DNA from: Gracilaria caudata
Lineage: Eukaryota > Rhodophyta > Florideophyceae > Gracilariales > Gracilariaceae
Direction: 5' to 3'
Assembly (NCBI GenBank): GCA_030374735.1
Contig: JASCIV010000039.1
Location: 1 to 64,000 of the forward strand
Length of the DNA stretch: 64,000 nucleotides
Made by a program: the position numbers and the translations under genes. The notes beneath the pieces were generated by a model. It was not told the origin of the DNA and searched no databases. It worked only from the letters and a program-made list of their open reading frames with translations. Within the stretch, counting starts at the first letter, position 1; every line of letters starts with the position of its first letter. This document shows positions 50,049 through 62,281 of the stretch, piece by piece.

Positions 50049-51068
50049 CATGTGCATGATGCAGAGTGTGCGCTGCAGACGCCTCGTGAGGCAACTTGCC
50101 CTGGGATAGGCTTTAACATTACTTTACCTTCGTCGGATTTGCTCGAGCAGGCGTAGCCCAGGGAAGGTACCCAAGGGTATGTGGATATAACCTAACACTG
50201 TAGATATCGGATCTTTCGACTTGACACAGAAGCCTCGCACTACTCCGAAAGGCAAGACAAACCTATACAATTTGAGGGTTTTGTGATGCGAACTTTGAAT
50301 ATCACGAAGTGTAATCATACACGAGCACTCTTCACGGGCGCACCACAGAGAATTAGCGCGGGACGACGACAAAAACGCAAGACAAAGTTCGACACTCGGC
50401 CGTTAATCCAACTAAATTAATATGGCGACGGAGGCAATGCAATATCTTGTACGCGGCACTCGTCGAGAACCACACGAGGAGCACTGCATGTAACCACTTC
50501 ACGAGTCTTCGCAATACCAACAGCAAGCAAAATGGAAATATGTCTTTAGTTTACCACTAGTGACTACAGGAGGCGCACCAGTTGCTGAAAGGCAATGAGA
50601 GGGATAGCGCGAGTAGTGCAGCATGGCCTCGAGCCATGATGCGCTATAGGTTATGCGCAGCGCCTGTGTAGCTGATGTTGTGGAGGTGATGACATAGCTA
50701 ACCACCCCTATATCCTTCTATCTCAACCTTCATACGATACCAGTGCGTTCGATTCTGCTGGGCTCTTCGACAGTAGAGTCAGACCGCAGGTTCGGCAAGC
50801 GCTCATTGGAAACGACGGAGAGCGGTAGAGGCCCAAAGACGGCAACACAGCGCTCGGTGACGCGATGCCCATGCTCTGGTATAATACAACTAAGGTGGTC
50901 GTGGCGCAAGTTGCGCCCATGGGTGGACTCTGGATCTAGGAAGGTAAGATATCGGGATACAACAGAAAATGGCACCCCCAGTAAACATCACTTGAGCGCC
51001 TGAACAGAGTGCGTGTACACAGTGCAGTGCAAGGATAACTTTGGAATGCGCCATTTGGGTGAATTTAA

Positions 51069-53387
51069 ATGTGCGTGTTCAGGCGCTTCCGCGATTACAA
51101 GCACGCCTTCGTGGCGGTCGGCGCGACTAAGTCGGTGCTGCCACTGCTGCTTCCTGGCGTTATGGACAGCGTCGACCACTCCGCCGCACGCGGCGCGCTG
51201 CTGTGGCGATTGCTCTGCAACCCATACTGCGTATCGACCGCCGCTTGCGGGTTGCTGGCAGTGGCTGTATCGTGTTATCTTTCGCGCCCGCGAGCGCCGC
51301 GATTGCCGCCACGCCTCCGTCATGTGCGTCACGCATTGCGAAGATTGTCTCGCTCCACGTTCTTGTTTCGTACTAAGGCGAACACCCCAGCGCTCGTTCT
51401 TTGCACGCAGAGACGGGCACTGTTCAAGCTAAGCTTGGCGCAAGGAAAGCTTGATAACGGCGTCGAGCTTGATGGTGTGCAGTACGCTGAGCAGCTTGTT
51501 GCGCATATTACGCGCTTACGAGTTGTAAAGCGCGGCTTATTCTTTGAGAGGGGGCGGGCTGTTGTCTTATCGGATGGGCAGCAAAAGCATGGCTTTACAT
51601 TTCTCACACGTCATGCTGCAGATACTTTTATGCAGTTGCTGGCGCATGTGAGAGACCAACGCCCACCAGAGACGCTCAATCTGTTTCTTACGACATTCAA
51701 CGTAGGCAACAGTCAGCCCCCAGACGATTTATCAGGCTGGCTCCAAAACTCGCGTAATGCTCACGTCGTCGCCATCGGAGTGCAAGAATGCTCGTATAAC
51801 CCGTCGGCCACCTGTTCATCCGATGCCCAAACCTTGGATGATCCCGTTTCTCAACCCCCAGTCTCGGATGATTCGTCTGCCTCCACCAACGACGACCTGC
51901 CGGAGTCTAATCTCACGTCTGTTATCGAAGAAATGCCCATATCCGAACAACGCCCTCTCCTTCAATCTGAAATAAATCCATCCCTTACTTCAACACCCGT
52001 ACCATATCATACGCAATCCTCGTTATCATCCGCCAAGGAGCACTGGCAGTCGTTACTGACAGCCCACTTTCCGGAGTCACAGTATACTTGCATTGCCAGA
52101 CACACGGCTTGGGATCGCAGTCTCACCATTTTCGTGAAGAAGTCTTTGTTCGCCCACGTCGCCAATGTTCGGGTTGACACCGCCAATGTGGGAGTGGCTG
52201 GAGTAATGGGCAACAAAGGCGCTATTGGTGCGCGCTTCAGCGTCTTCGATACCGAATTTCTTATCATTAACTCTCATCTGGCTGCTCATCATAGCGAAAT
52301 TGTTCGTCGCAATGAGGATTTTTCCTCCATAGCCTCTGGATTGAATGATCTTTGTGATGAACAGGAGGCTCATGTGCTGGCGGACCCTATACATTACACC
52401 TTTTGGATGGGTGATCTCAACTATCGTATCAATCTTGACAGAGATGTGGTGCTGAAGCATGTGCAGGACCGTGCGTGGAAGCCCTTGCAAGAAGCCGATC
52501 AGCTTCTTCAGGAGATGGACGCCGGAAGAGTTTTCCAAGGGTTTTCAGAAGGAAAAACTGACTTTGCCCCGACTTATAGATATGAACGCGGTTCTCGACG
52601 CTACTCATCTGTGAAGATGCGTATACCATCCTATTGTGATCGCATACTCTATCGCTCTCTTCCTGGATGCAAACTTGAACTTGACCAGTACCGCTCCGCT
52701 GATGAGATCATGACCTCGGACCATTCACCTGTGTTCGCAACTTTTCGAGCCTCCATGTCGCATGCAAAAGATGTTCGGAACTTGCCAGATATCGTTTCTG
52801 AATTTGATGAGAACTCTGAAACAGAAGAAGACCCACTTTTGTCGAAGTCACGCTCCTTGACCTTTCTGTCGCCAAGTTCAACTCCAGTTGAGGAGAAGCG
52901 CAGTCGCCTGCAACTAGTGTTTATTACTCTAGGCGCCACAGATATCCCAGACATGGACAACGGGGGACGTCGTATTACGGTAGCAAGAGCCCTTCGCATT
53001 GATAGTCACTTGATTTGGAAGAAGCATGACGAACTCGGCGAAGGACACTATGCTGATCCTTACTGTATATTCCACGGACCCACTGTTGCTGAGCTCGATG
53101 AAGGCGAATTTCGAACCGAAACTATTTCTGCGACGCAAAATCCAGTATGGAATGCAGAACAGGTTCCAAAGGTGGACCTCGTCACAAGCGACCTTCGATT
53201 ATTACGATCCAAGTACGTCATCATTACAGTCAAAGATGAAAACCCAGCTAGGAGAGATGGTACTATCGGCTCCACGATTCTTTGGCTGGGTGACTTCAAT
53301 GGTGAGGATCCCGTACAGTTTTCAGCACCAATAATGCACGGTGGTTTGAAGAGGGGATTGATTGTTGGGCGGTATGTAATTCGATGA
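51069..53387 (+). CDS. Inositol polyphosphate 5-phosphatase, membrane-anchored, with C-terminal C2-like domain
   Basis: 772 residues. A hydrophobic segment (about 52-72, YCVSTAACGLLAVAVSCYL) near the N-terminus is followed by a PH-like stretch (about 100-195). The 5-phosphatase catalytic domain begins LNLFLTTFNVGNSQPPDDL and includes HVVAIGVQEC, VGVAGVMGNKGAIGARF, FLIINSHLAAH, the metal-site FWMGDLNYRINL, PSYCDRIL and the SDHSPVFATF end. All core catalytic motifs are intact, so it should remove the 5-phosphate of inositol phosphates or phosphoinositides. Residues about 630-770 read as a C2-like beta sandwich (LQLVFITLGATDIPDMDNGG; YVIITVKDENPARRDGTIGSTILWL). A downstream ATG at 51162 (MDSVDHSAARG) would still keep the membrane segment. 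Lipid substrate and compartment are not determined. Confidence 0.88.
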   Translation: MCVFRRFRDYKHAFVAVGATKSVLPLLLPGVMDSVDHSAARGALLWRLLCNPYCVSTAACGLLAVAVSCYLSRPRAPRLPPRLRHVRHALRRLSRSTFLFRTKANTPALVLCTQRRALFKLSLAQGKLDNGVELDGVQYAEQLVAHITRLRVVKRGLFFERGRAVVLSDGQQKHGFTFLTRHAADTFMQLLAHVRDQRPPETLNLFLTTFNVGNSQPPDDLSGWLQNSRNAHVVAIGVQECSYNPSATCSSDAQTLDDPVSQPPVSDDSSASTNDDLPESNLTSVIEEMPISEQRPLLQSEINPSLTSTPVPYHTQSSLSSAKEHWQSLLTAHFPESQYTCIARHTAWDRSLTIFVKKSLFAHVANVRVDTANVGVAGVMGNKGAIGARFSVFDTEFLIINSHLAAHHSEIVRRNEDFSSIASGLNDLCDEQEAHVLADPIHYTFWMGDLNYRINLDRDVVLKHVQDRAWKPLQEADQLLQEMDAGRVFQGFSEGKTDFAPTYRYERGSRRYSSVKMRIPSYCDRILYRSLPGCKLELDQYRSADEIMTSDHSPVFATFRASMSHAKDVRNLPDIVSEFDENSETEEDPLLSKSRSLTFLSPSSTPVEEKRSRLQLVFITLGATDIPDMDNGGRRITVARALRIDSHLIWKKHDELGEGHYADPYCIFHGPTVAELDEGEFRTETISATQNPVWNAEQVPKVDLVTSDLRLLRSKYVIITVKDENPARRDGTIGSTILWLGDFNGEDPVQFSAPIMHGGLKRGLIVGRYVIR

Positions 53388-56530
<3,143 letters not shown>

Positions 56531-56665
56531 CTTTGTTGAGTTCGACTGTTTAGCTTCCTTTTCTGAAATCGAGCCTCTTGCGATCCCATGTTTGTAAATC
56601 TTTGCTTCTTACACGCTTGCATACTAGACCCTGTGTTCGTTCATTGTTCGCGTTGTCCATTGCAA

Positions 56666-59600
56666 TTACAGAAATTGTCGCAGCACTTCGTTGTCTGCGG
56701 CTAGTTCAATAAAGAGTGGGTCATCGAAGAACTTAGTAATCGAAACGTCGTCAGGCATGCCCTTTCTTCTCCTTGTCTTCACCATGCATTCACGAGCAAG
56801 CTCCGCTCTCCCGGCCACATGAAGCGTGGGAAGCGCGATCGATTTATCCAGTGGGTCTCCAGGAACCACACTCCAATGATCAAAAAGTAGTAAACAAAAC
56901 GCAGACCCATACGTCAAGCTTCTCAACTCAGTTTCGAATCCGAAAGACTCGAGAACAGGCATGTGCAAGATCACGCGCTTCAGTGGGGTACCAGGCACAT
57001 CCGCCTCCGAAATTACGGTCCCTCTTCGTTTTCCTATCACAGTATGAAGCACATTCATTGATTCAGGGGCACAAATGACTTCTGAGACATATATAGGCTC
57101 CATTAAGCGCGGAGTTGCAGTTAGTATCGACGAATAAACGACTCTTCTGCATGTGGGAATAACTTGGGCTGCTGATCGACCAGTTGGCATATCTGAAATG
57201 GTTGTGTCCAACAGTCGAACTTTGACGCCGCGTACTGGCTCGTCAGCCAAAGGACCCTCACGCACAGCCCAGCAGAACCCTTGAACAATGGAATTTCGTA
57301 CCAAATCAGCTTTCAAGCGAGAATCCTCTATCAGAACATCGTTAAGAAGAGCGTTTGGTCCCTTCGATTTGTCGGGACCAAAAGTCCACAGAGATTTTGA
57401 CGCTAACGCATCCCAACCACATTCCCTTAGAACTTCAGGTGAGTTGTGGTTCTTTGCCAGCACGCCGTTTTCTAATGCCTTCATGATACTTTCTTCAAGA
57501 GGCTCAGCTATCATAACCACCTTATTTTGCTTGTTTTGGGTCTCAGCATAACACTTCAAAGCGGATGTTTCCAAAACTGTTTCTGCGAAAGGGACGACCG
57601 GGTCAGAAACTTTGACCTCAATGCTGGCAAATGATTCTCGAAGGTCTCTCAGAACACAGTCCATGTAAAGTTCACCAGATCCGAGGAGCGTATGCTCACC
57701 TGTTTCCTCGACTTTAGTCATTAGACCAGGGTAGGAGTTAACGCATTGTCGTAGAGATGAAATCATTTTCGGAAGCTCTGAAGGTCGCACAGGTTCTACC
57801 GAGACTTTCACGACTGCAGTCGGAATATATTCCTGCAGAGGCCTGAAGATAAAGGCATCCGAACTGGCTGGGTGCGTGGCGGACACCAGGGTTGCTGATT
57901 TGAAGACATTTTTGTCGATCCCCCTGATCAGCACAATTTGACCGGCGCTTGCCTCCTCCACGTTAATTTTGAACCGCCCACATGGAACAAATACATCGGA
58001 AATCTTCCCAAGGGATTGGTCTTCTTCGTTAGTGTCCTTATCGTATGAATTTCCAAGAATGCGGACACTTTCTCCTTTTCTAATCCTGGAATTCAATATA
58101 CGCACGAGGCAATCGAAGTGCAGCCCTTTCTCATCTGGAATTAGCTTGCCAACAAACGCTAATAACGGAGATGTCGCATCAGTGTTGCACATGCACGTCG
58201 AAGCCAACCAAGACTGCCGGTTCTCCTCTGATCCCATGATTCCAGAGCCGTACATTGCTTCTAACTTTCTCTGAGCGGCATCTTCGGGGGACTTAATGTG
58301 CCGAACCAACATCTCAACAAAGCCAGTCATGCTTCCCATTCCGAAAGCATTCTTATTCACATGTTTTAACTGGGCTTTCAAATCACCATCTAATGCGCTT
58401 CGACGGATCCCATTGCCAAACACAACCGGATTGCGACCTGGAGGTATATCAATTCTCTTCGAGGCCAGCAGCTTGTTTCGTCGAAGGTACTCCGTCAGAT
58501 CTTCAATGTCATGTGATAAAACCGCTGTGTGGAGCTTGTAGAATGGCTCGAGCACAAACGACACGAACGTTCTCACGTCTGCTCCAGGACCTGGCTTCTT
58601 TAAAAACCTTCTTGTCTGTGGATCAAAATATACATCTCCCCACAGTCTAATTGACAACTGAGATGCCTTTAAGGGTGACTCTGATGCACCTCCACAACAA
58701 TCAATGTACACCTGTGCGAATTGTGGCAAAGTGAAACATATTCCTTCAGCGGCAGAGGAAAACGCAACATTTCCACGAGTTGGAGATATGGAAGGCACAT
58801 CATACGGCTCTAAAATATCGTTGACCGAGTCAATGATATTCCGAATCTTATGGTAAGCATCCGTTGGAGGTAATCGTAATTCAAGACACAGGCGATCAAT
58901 CTTGGAAATGAGAAGGACTATATCCAAGCGCATTAGCGCAGCTCTCCTAAGAAGCACATCAGTCCCCATCATAACACCCTCAACGACATCTACAAGAACA
59001 AGGACGCCATCTACGAGATTCATAGCTGCGACTGCTTCGTCAAGAAAGTTCACATGCCCGGGAGTGTCAAGCACCGTGATTCCATAAGATTTCTCCGTCG
59101 AGTTCTGCATTAAAAAGGTAGAGGCGGTCGACTTTATGGAAACCTTGAGCTGCTGTTCATCGCGTCTAGTATCCATGTACCTCACGGGAAGATCTCTATC
59201 ATCGAAGCTTTCCCATGGCATATCATGAGTAGCTTCAAACAACATATCCGCAAAGGAAGTTTTGCCGTGGTGGAGATGACCGACGAGAGCAATGTTTCTC
59301 AAAAGCGGCGGGTAAGGCAAAACAGCATCAGTGAGGAATTTTCGGTTGTATTTAGCGGGCGGTATGGTATCTTGACTCTCATGTAGTCCTGACGACGGCT
59401 CCACTATAGGAGCGATTATTGGTTCTGAGATCCCCTGTGCATCTTCCTCTTCAATGAGAACTTCAGTATCGGGTCCAAAAACATGTTCGGCAGACGGATA
59501 GTACTGCTTGTCTTCTGCTAGTACAATTGCTTGTGAGTCAGCCTCAATCTCTGCTTGTGGTTGACGTGATGCACCATCTTGGTCCAGCAACAACCTGGAT

Positions 59601-59767
59601 GAAGATTGATCATGCGCAGAACCGTCGACATGGTCTTCGCCGTTCTGATGTGGGCGTACTTGCTCCGGTTCTCGATTATCCTCATGACGCGATGTGTCTG
59701 AGTCAGTGTCCGAGAGTTCTGGGCCTACGTAGTTTCCAAATTCATCATACAGCTCTTCAACATCCAT
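56666..59767 (-). CDS. EFTUD2: U5 snRNP GTPase Snu114/EFTUD2
   Basis: EF-G-like GTPase of the U5 snRNP that controls Brr2 during spliceosome activation and disassembly. 1033 residues, somewhat longer than the animal protein. The acidic N-terminal start MDVEELYDEFGNYVG is the diagnostic Snu114 opening. The G domain has G1 GHLHHGKT (163-170), DTPGHVNF (234-241) and SKID (288-291; NKxD is more usual, but Snu114 tolerates this). The rest follows EF-G domains II-V: VLVRHIKSP, ILNSRIRKGESVRILGNSY, LGSGELYMDCVLRDLRE, GWAVREGPLADEPVRGVKVRL-like sequence, MEPIYVSEVICAP, SFGFETELRSLTYG and FDHWSVVPGDPLDK. Its presence shows a working U5-dependent spliceosome despite the scarcity of introns. The stop codon is 135 bp from that of H3. 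Confidence 0.95.
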   Translation of the reverse strand: MDVEELYDEFGNYVGPELSDTDSDTSRHEDNREPEQVRPHQNGEDHVDGSAHDQSSSRLLLDQDGASRQPQAEIEADSQAIVLAEDKQYYPSAEHVFGPDTEVLIEEEDAQGISEPIIAPIVEPSSGLHESQDTIPPAKYNRKFLTDAVLPYPPLLRNIALVGHLHHGKTSFADMLFEATHDMPWESFDDRDLPVRYMDTRRDEQQLKVSIKSTASTFLMQNSTEKSYGITVLDTPGHVNFLDEAVAAMNLVDGVLVLVDVVEGVMMGTDVLLRRAALMRLDIVLLISKIDRLCLELRLPPTDAYHKIRNIIDSVNDILEPYDVPSISPTRGNVAFSSAAEGICFTLPQFAQVYIDCCGGASESPLKASQLSIRLWGDVYFDPQTRRFLKKPGPGADVRTFVSFVLEPFYKLHTAVLSHDIEDLTEYLRRNKLLASKRIDIPPGRNPVVFGNGIRRSALDGDLKAQLKHVNKNAFGMGSMTGFVEMLVRHIKSPEDAAQRKLEAMYGSGIMGSEENRQSWLASTCMCNTDATSPLLAFVGKLIPDEKGLHFDCLVRILNSRIRKGESVRILGNSYDKDTNEEDQSLGKISDVFVPCGRFKINVEEASAGQIVLIRGIDKNVFKSATLVSATHPASSDAFIFRPLQEYIPTAVVKVSVEPVRPSELPKMISSLRQCVNSYPGLMTKVEETGEHTLLGSGELYMDCVLRDLRESFASIEVKVSDPVVPFAETVLETSALKCYAETQNKQNKVVMIAEPLEESIMKALENGVLAKNHNSPEVLRECGWDALASKSLWTFGPDKSKGPNALLNDVLIEDSRLKADLVRNSIVQGFCWAVREGPLADEPVRGVKVRLLDTTISDMPTGRSAAQVIPTCRRVVYSSILTATPRLMEPIYVSEVICAPESMNVLHTVIGKRRGTVISEADVPGTPLKRVILHMPVLESFGFETELRSLTYGSAFCLLLFDHWSVVPGDPLDKSIALPTLHVAGRAELARECMVKTRRRKGMPDDVSITKFFDDPLFIELAADNEVLRQFL

Positions 59768-60607
59768 TGCGATAAGATCTAATATTTCAAATCAGTTCCA
59801 AGATATGAACTGCTCAGAAGTGCTGTGTATTCCCTACTTGCTTCAGACAAACCGGTCCCTTTCATGCTCCACAGAGATGTCTGTGGATGTCACATAAAGA
59901 AACAATCGCGGGGTGGCGCCTAGGCAACTCAGGAGTGAAAAGACAGAAAAAGTTGTGGGTGTGGACGACAAACTATGAACATCTACCTCTCGTTCCAAAG
60001 GTATCCTTTTGTACCAGCATCTGTTCAGCCTCCCGGGAAACTCTATAACGGTATGATAATATAGAACGCCAGGAAAACTTGCGCGCAAATTTAAGTCTGT
60101 CGATAGCAGTTTGCCTGTTTTTCATTGCGTTTTGGCGCAAAAACGAAATCCAGCTTTTCGCGTTTTTGTCCTGAACTCATTTCGTCTTACCACGCGACAA
60201 TCATCCGCACCGAGGCAGGCGTTTAGACTTGTACGTCGACGTTTGGTGCGACGTTTCATAATGCGATCTTCGCAGCACGCGGTTATCTACTGGTGTGCAA
60301 GCGGAGATAGAAGGGCTTTGCCATAACGATATCGTACGGCCTCAGAAGGTGACTATCTATAGTCCCTATTCTCTTCCATCAGCTGTCTTTTGAAGCAAGT
60401 ACACTGAATCGGTGCCTTCTGCAAGATGTGTGCACCGAAGTGGTTTATTACGAGTTCAGTTATCGAGAGTTAGAAAGGACTAAACAAGGCTCTCTGACTG
60501 ATGCATTATATCAGCACTCTAATCGACGATGGTTGAGCAAATATGCTAAGTGGAAAGATACATTACTTGTACAAAAGGTCCCTACCAGGGAATGATACGT
60601 CCTTTTT
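59768..60607. other. Intergenic region upstream of EFTUD2
   Basis: 840 bp between two minus-strand genes. No ORF with recognisable content and no repeat seen. It presumably holds the EFTUD2 promoter and the 3' UTR of the F-box-like gene. Confidence 0.4.
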
Positions 60608-62281
60608 CTAACGTTCGAGGTTAACTCGTTCGAGCCACATCAAGAGAACTCTTCGAATACCATCCACACTGACATTTGTGTAGTTGTTCTCAAATCGAGA
60701 AAGCGACTCCAGAACGTGGTTAATCCATGGACGCAATTCCTTCCTTTTCTCGAATTGGAAGGTAGGAAAACACGAACTCATAGTCACTGTCTCCAGGCTC
60801 TTGCAATTTTTTCCCAAAAGATATAGTAGCGTTGGCAAGTGTTCTAAGAACGCTTTATCCGTCAAGGAGTGCGAAGATTGGGTTGCATTGAGTGTCCTCG
60901 CCGGCTCGGAAAAGTGTATTCTCTTAAGAGTCTTGAATCTAGTCAAAAAGTGAAGGACTTCTGGGAAATGGCAAAACATGACCATCTCACGAGAGATCTG
61001 CATATTGCGGACTTCATTTTGCTCGTTGAACAATTCCAGCAGGCACTTGTACAGCTTTTCACACGAATTCCAGTCCGCAAGCGAAATGTTCACGTCGACG
61101 AAATATACCCCCTTTACTTCACTCCGTATGGCTTCCTTCCGGTGAATATTTGAGCTCAGAAACAAATCGATTGCGTTATGAGACCGTATGTAAAGCGCTC
61201 GTAATTCACTGTCCTCGGGTTCCACCGCGTCTTCCGAGGTTTTAGCTCTTTCCAGCAGTAGATGTTCGAGGTCAACAGCACCAGAAGTTGATATAATCAA
61301 ACATGATTCATGTTTGGTTCCAACACTTTCGATAAACCTCAACAGCGATAGTCGGGAGACAAGAAGAGGATACAAGGTTTCTATAATCCTGCGAGCAGAT
61401 TTTGGATCCTTTAGCTGGAGAACTAACTTCCTTTTGTGGCGTCGACATGCAAGCGCTTCATGATTCTTTATAGCGAGGAAGAATGGGCTGCCGATTGCGT
61501 GACTGGAAATACTACAATGCCAAGCTGGTTTCCACCTCCTTTCGAACAATAATAAAGATTTCAGAGTCTGAGCAGCAGGGTAGTATATTCTGAGGTTGCC
61601 TATTGAAGACTTCGCGATCATTTCGCTCGCTATGGGCGAAAGTGTACCAGCATCGGCCAAATGAAGCGCCTCCAGATGGAAACAGACCGAAAAGAGTAGT
61701 TGCATTAAAGTAGTCGTGTTCACCGATGGGAGCAACGGTATAGAAAGCCTACGTAGCACAGTGCCAGATTCTCCTATCAAGTTTCGAAAGAACTGTATAT
61801 CAGCGATTGGTGGATAACGGATTTGACCCTGCGGGGATGTGTCAATCTTAAGTTGTTCAGAAAGCCCATACACTTCTAGCGGGGCTGTGCGAACCGTCCT
61901 AAACAAATTTAGAAGACGGCGGCAAGTAAAGGCCAGGTTCGCAACATCACGATATGCAGCTAAGTCGCGACCACGCAGGATTTCCTTTCTCGGCAATAAA
62001 CGACGCATGATGACCATTAGTGCATCATCGCTCATATCCAGCAAGCGGTACTGGTCATACGAACCTTGTCGTACTTTCGTAACCCATGCACAACGACGTC
62101 GTTTGAACCCTGGGATTGCAGGGAGCTCTAAGGAAAGGAAGGGCTGCATGGTGGCTTGACGAACGAGCAGAAGAGTTGAGGGTTTGGTTTCAGAGAAATT
62201 GGTTGATGTTAGCATTGTCTGGCTTTTATACTGCCCGCTCTCTTCCAGCAAAATAGGGCTGCGGTCGTTCGCCCTTGACAT
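60608..62281 (-). CDS. F-box-like protein with leucine-rich C-terminal part
   Basis: 557 residues from the ATG at 62281. After a polar leader, residues about 70-125 read as an F-box: LLDMSDDALMVIMRRLLPRKEI, then AYRDVANLAFTCRRLLNLFRTV, matching the L..L..E.L..I...L.....L...S.VC+.w pattern. The remainder contains irregular Leu-rich segments (SVCFHLEALHLADAGTLSP; NLRIYYPAAQTLKSLLLFERRW; FLTRFKTLKRIHFS; NCKSLETVTMSSC) that could be degenerate LRRs ending about 40 residues before the stop. By family, F-box/LRR proteins bind SKP1 in an SCF ubiquitin ligase and recruit substrates through the LRR. No close relative was recognised, so the substrate is unknown. Confidence 0.6.
   Translation of the reverse strand: MSRANDRSPILLEESGQYKSQTMLTSTNFSETKPSTLLLVRQATMQPFLSLELPAIPGFKRRRCAWVTKVRQGSYDQYRLLDMSDDALMVIMRRLLPRKEILRGRDLAAYRDVANLAFTCRRLLNLFRTVRTAPLEVYGLSEQLKIDTSPQGQIRYPPIADIQFFRNLIGESGTVLRRLSIPLLPSVNTTTLMQLLFSVCFHLEALHLADAGTLSPIASEMIAKSSIGNLRIYYPAAQTLKSLLLFERRWKPAWHCSISSHAIGSPFFLAIKNHEALACRRHKRKLVLQLKDPKSARRIIETLYPLLVSRLSLLRFIESVGTKHESCLIISTSGAVDLEHLLLERAKTSEDAVEPEDSELRALYIRSHNAIDLFLSSNIHRKEAIRSEVKGVYFVDVNISLADWNSCEKLYKCLLELFNEQNEVRNMQISREMVMFCHFPEVLHFLTRFKTLKRIHFSEPARTLNATQSSHSLTDKAFLEHLPTLLYLLGKNCKSLETVTMSSCFPTFQFEKRKELRPWINHVLESLSRFENNYTNVSVDGIRRVLLMWLERVNLER

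Larger units (their letters stand above)
49671..51068. other. Divergent intergenic region with tandem duplication and foldback
   Basis: 1.4 kb between two divergent genes. It holds the 24-bp tandem duplication at 49797-49844 and the 25-bp-arm hairpin at 49989-50048. Several small frames (50124-50372, 50499-50705 and 50723-50975) have no recognisable content. Confidence 0.5.
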
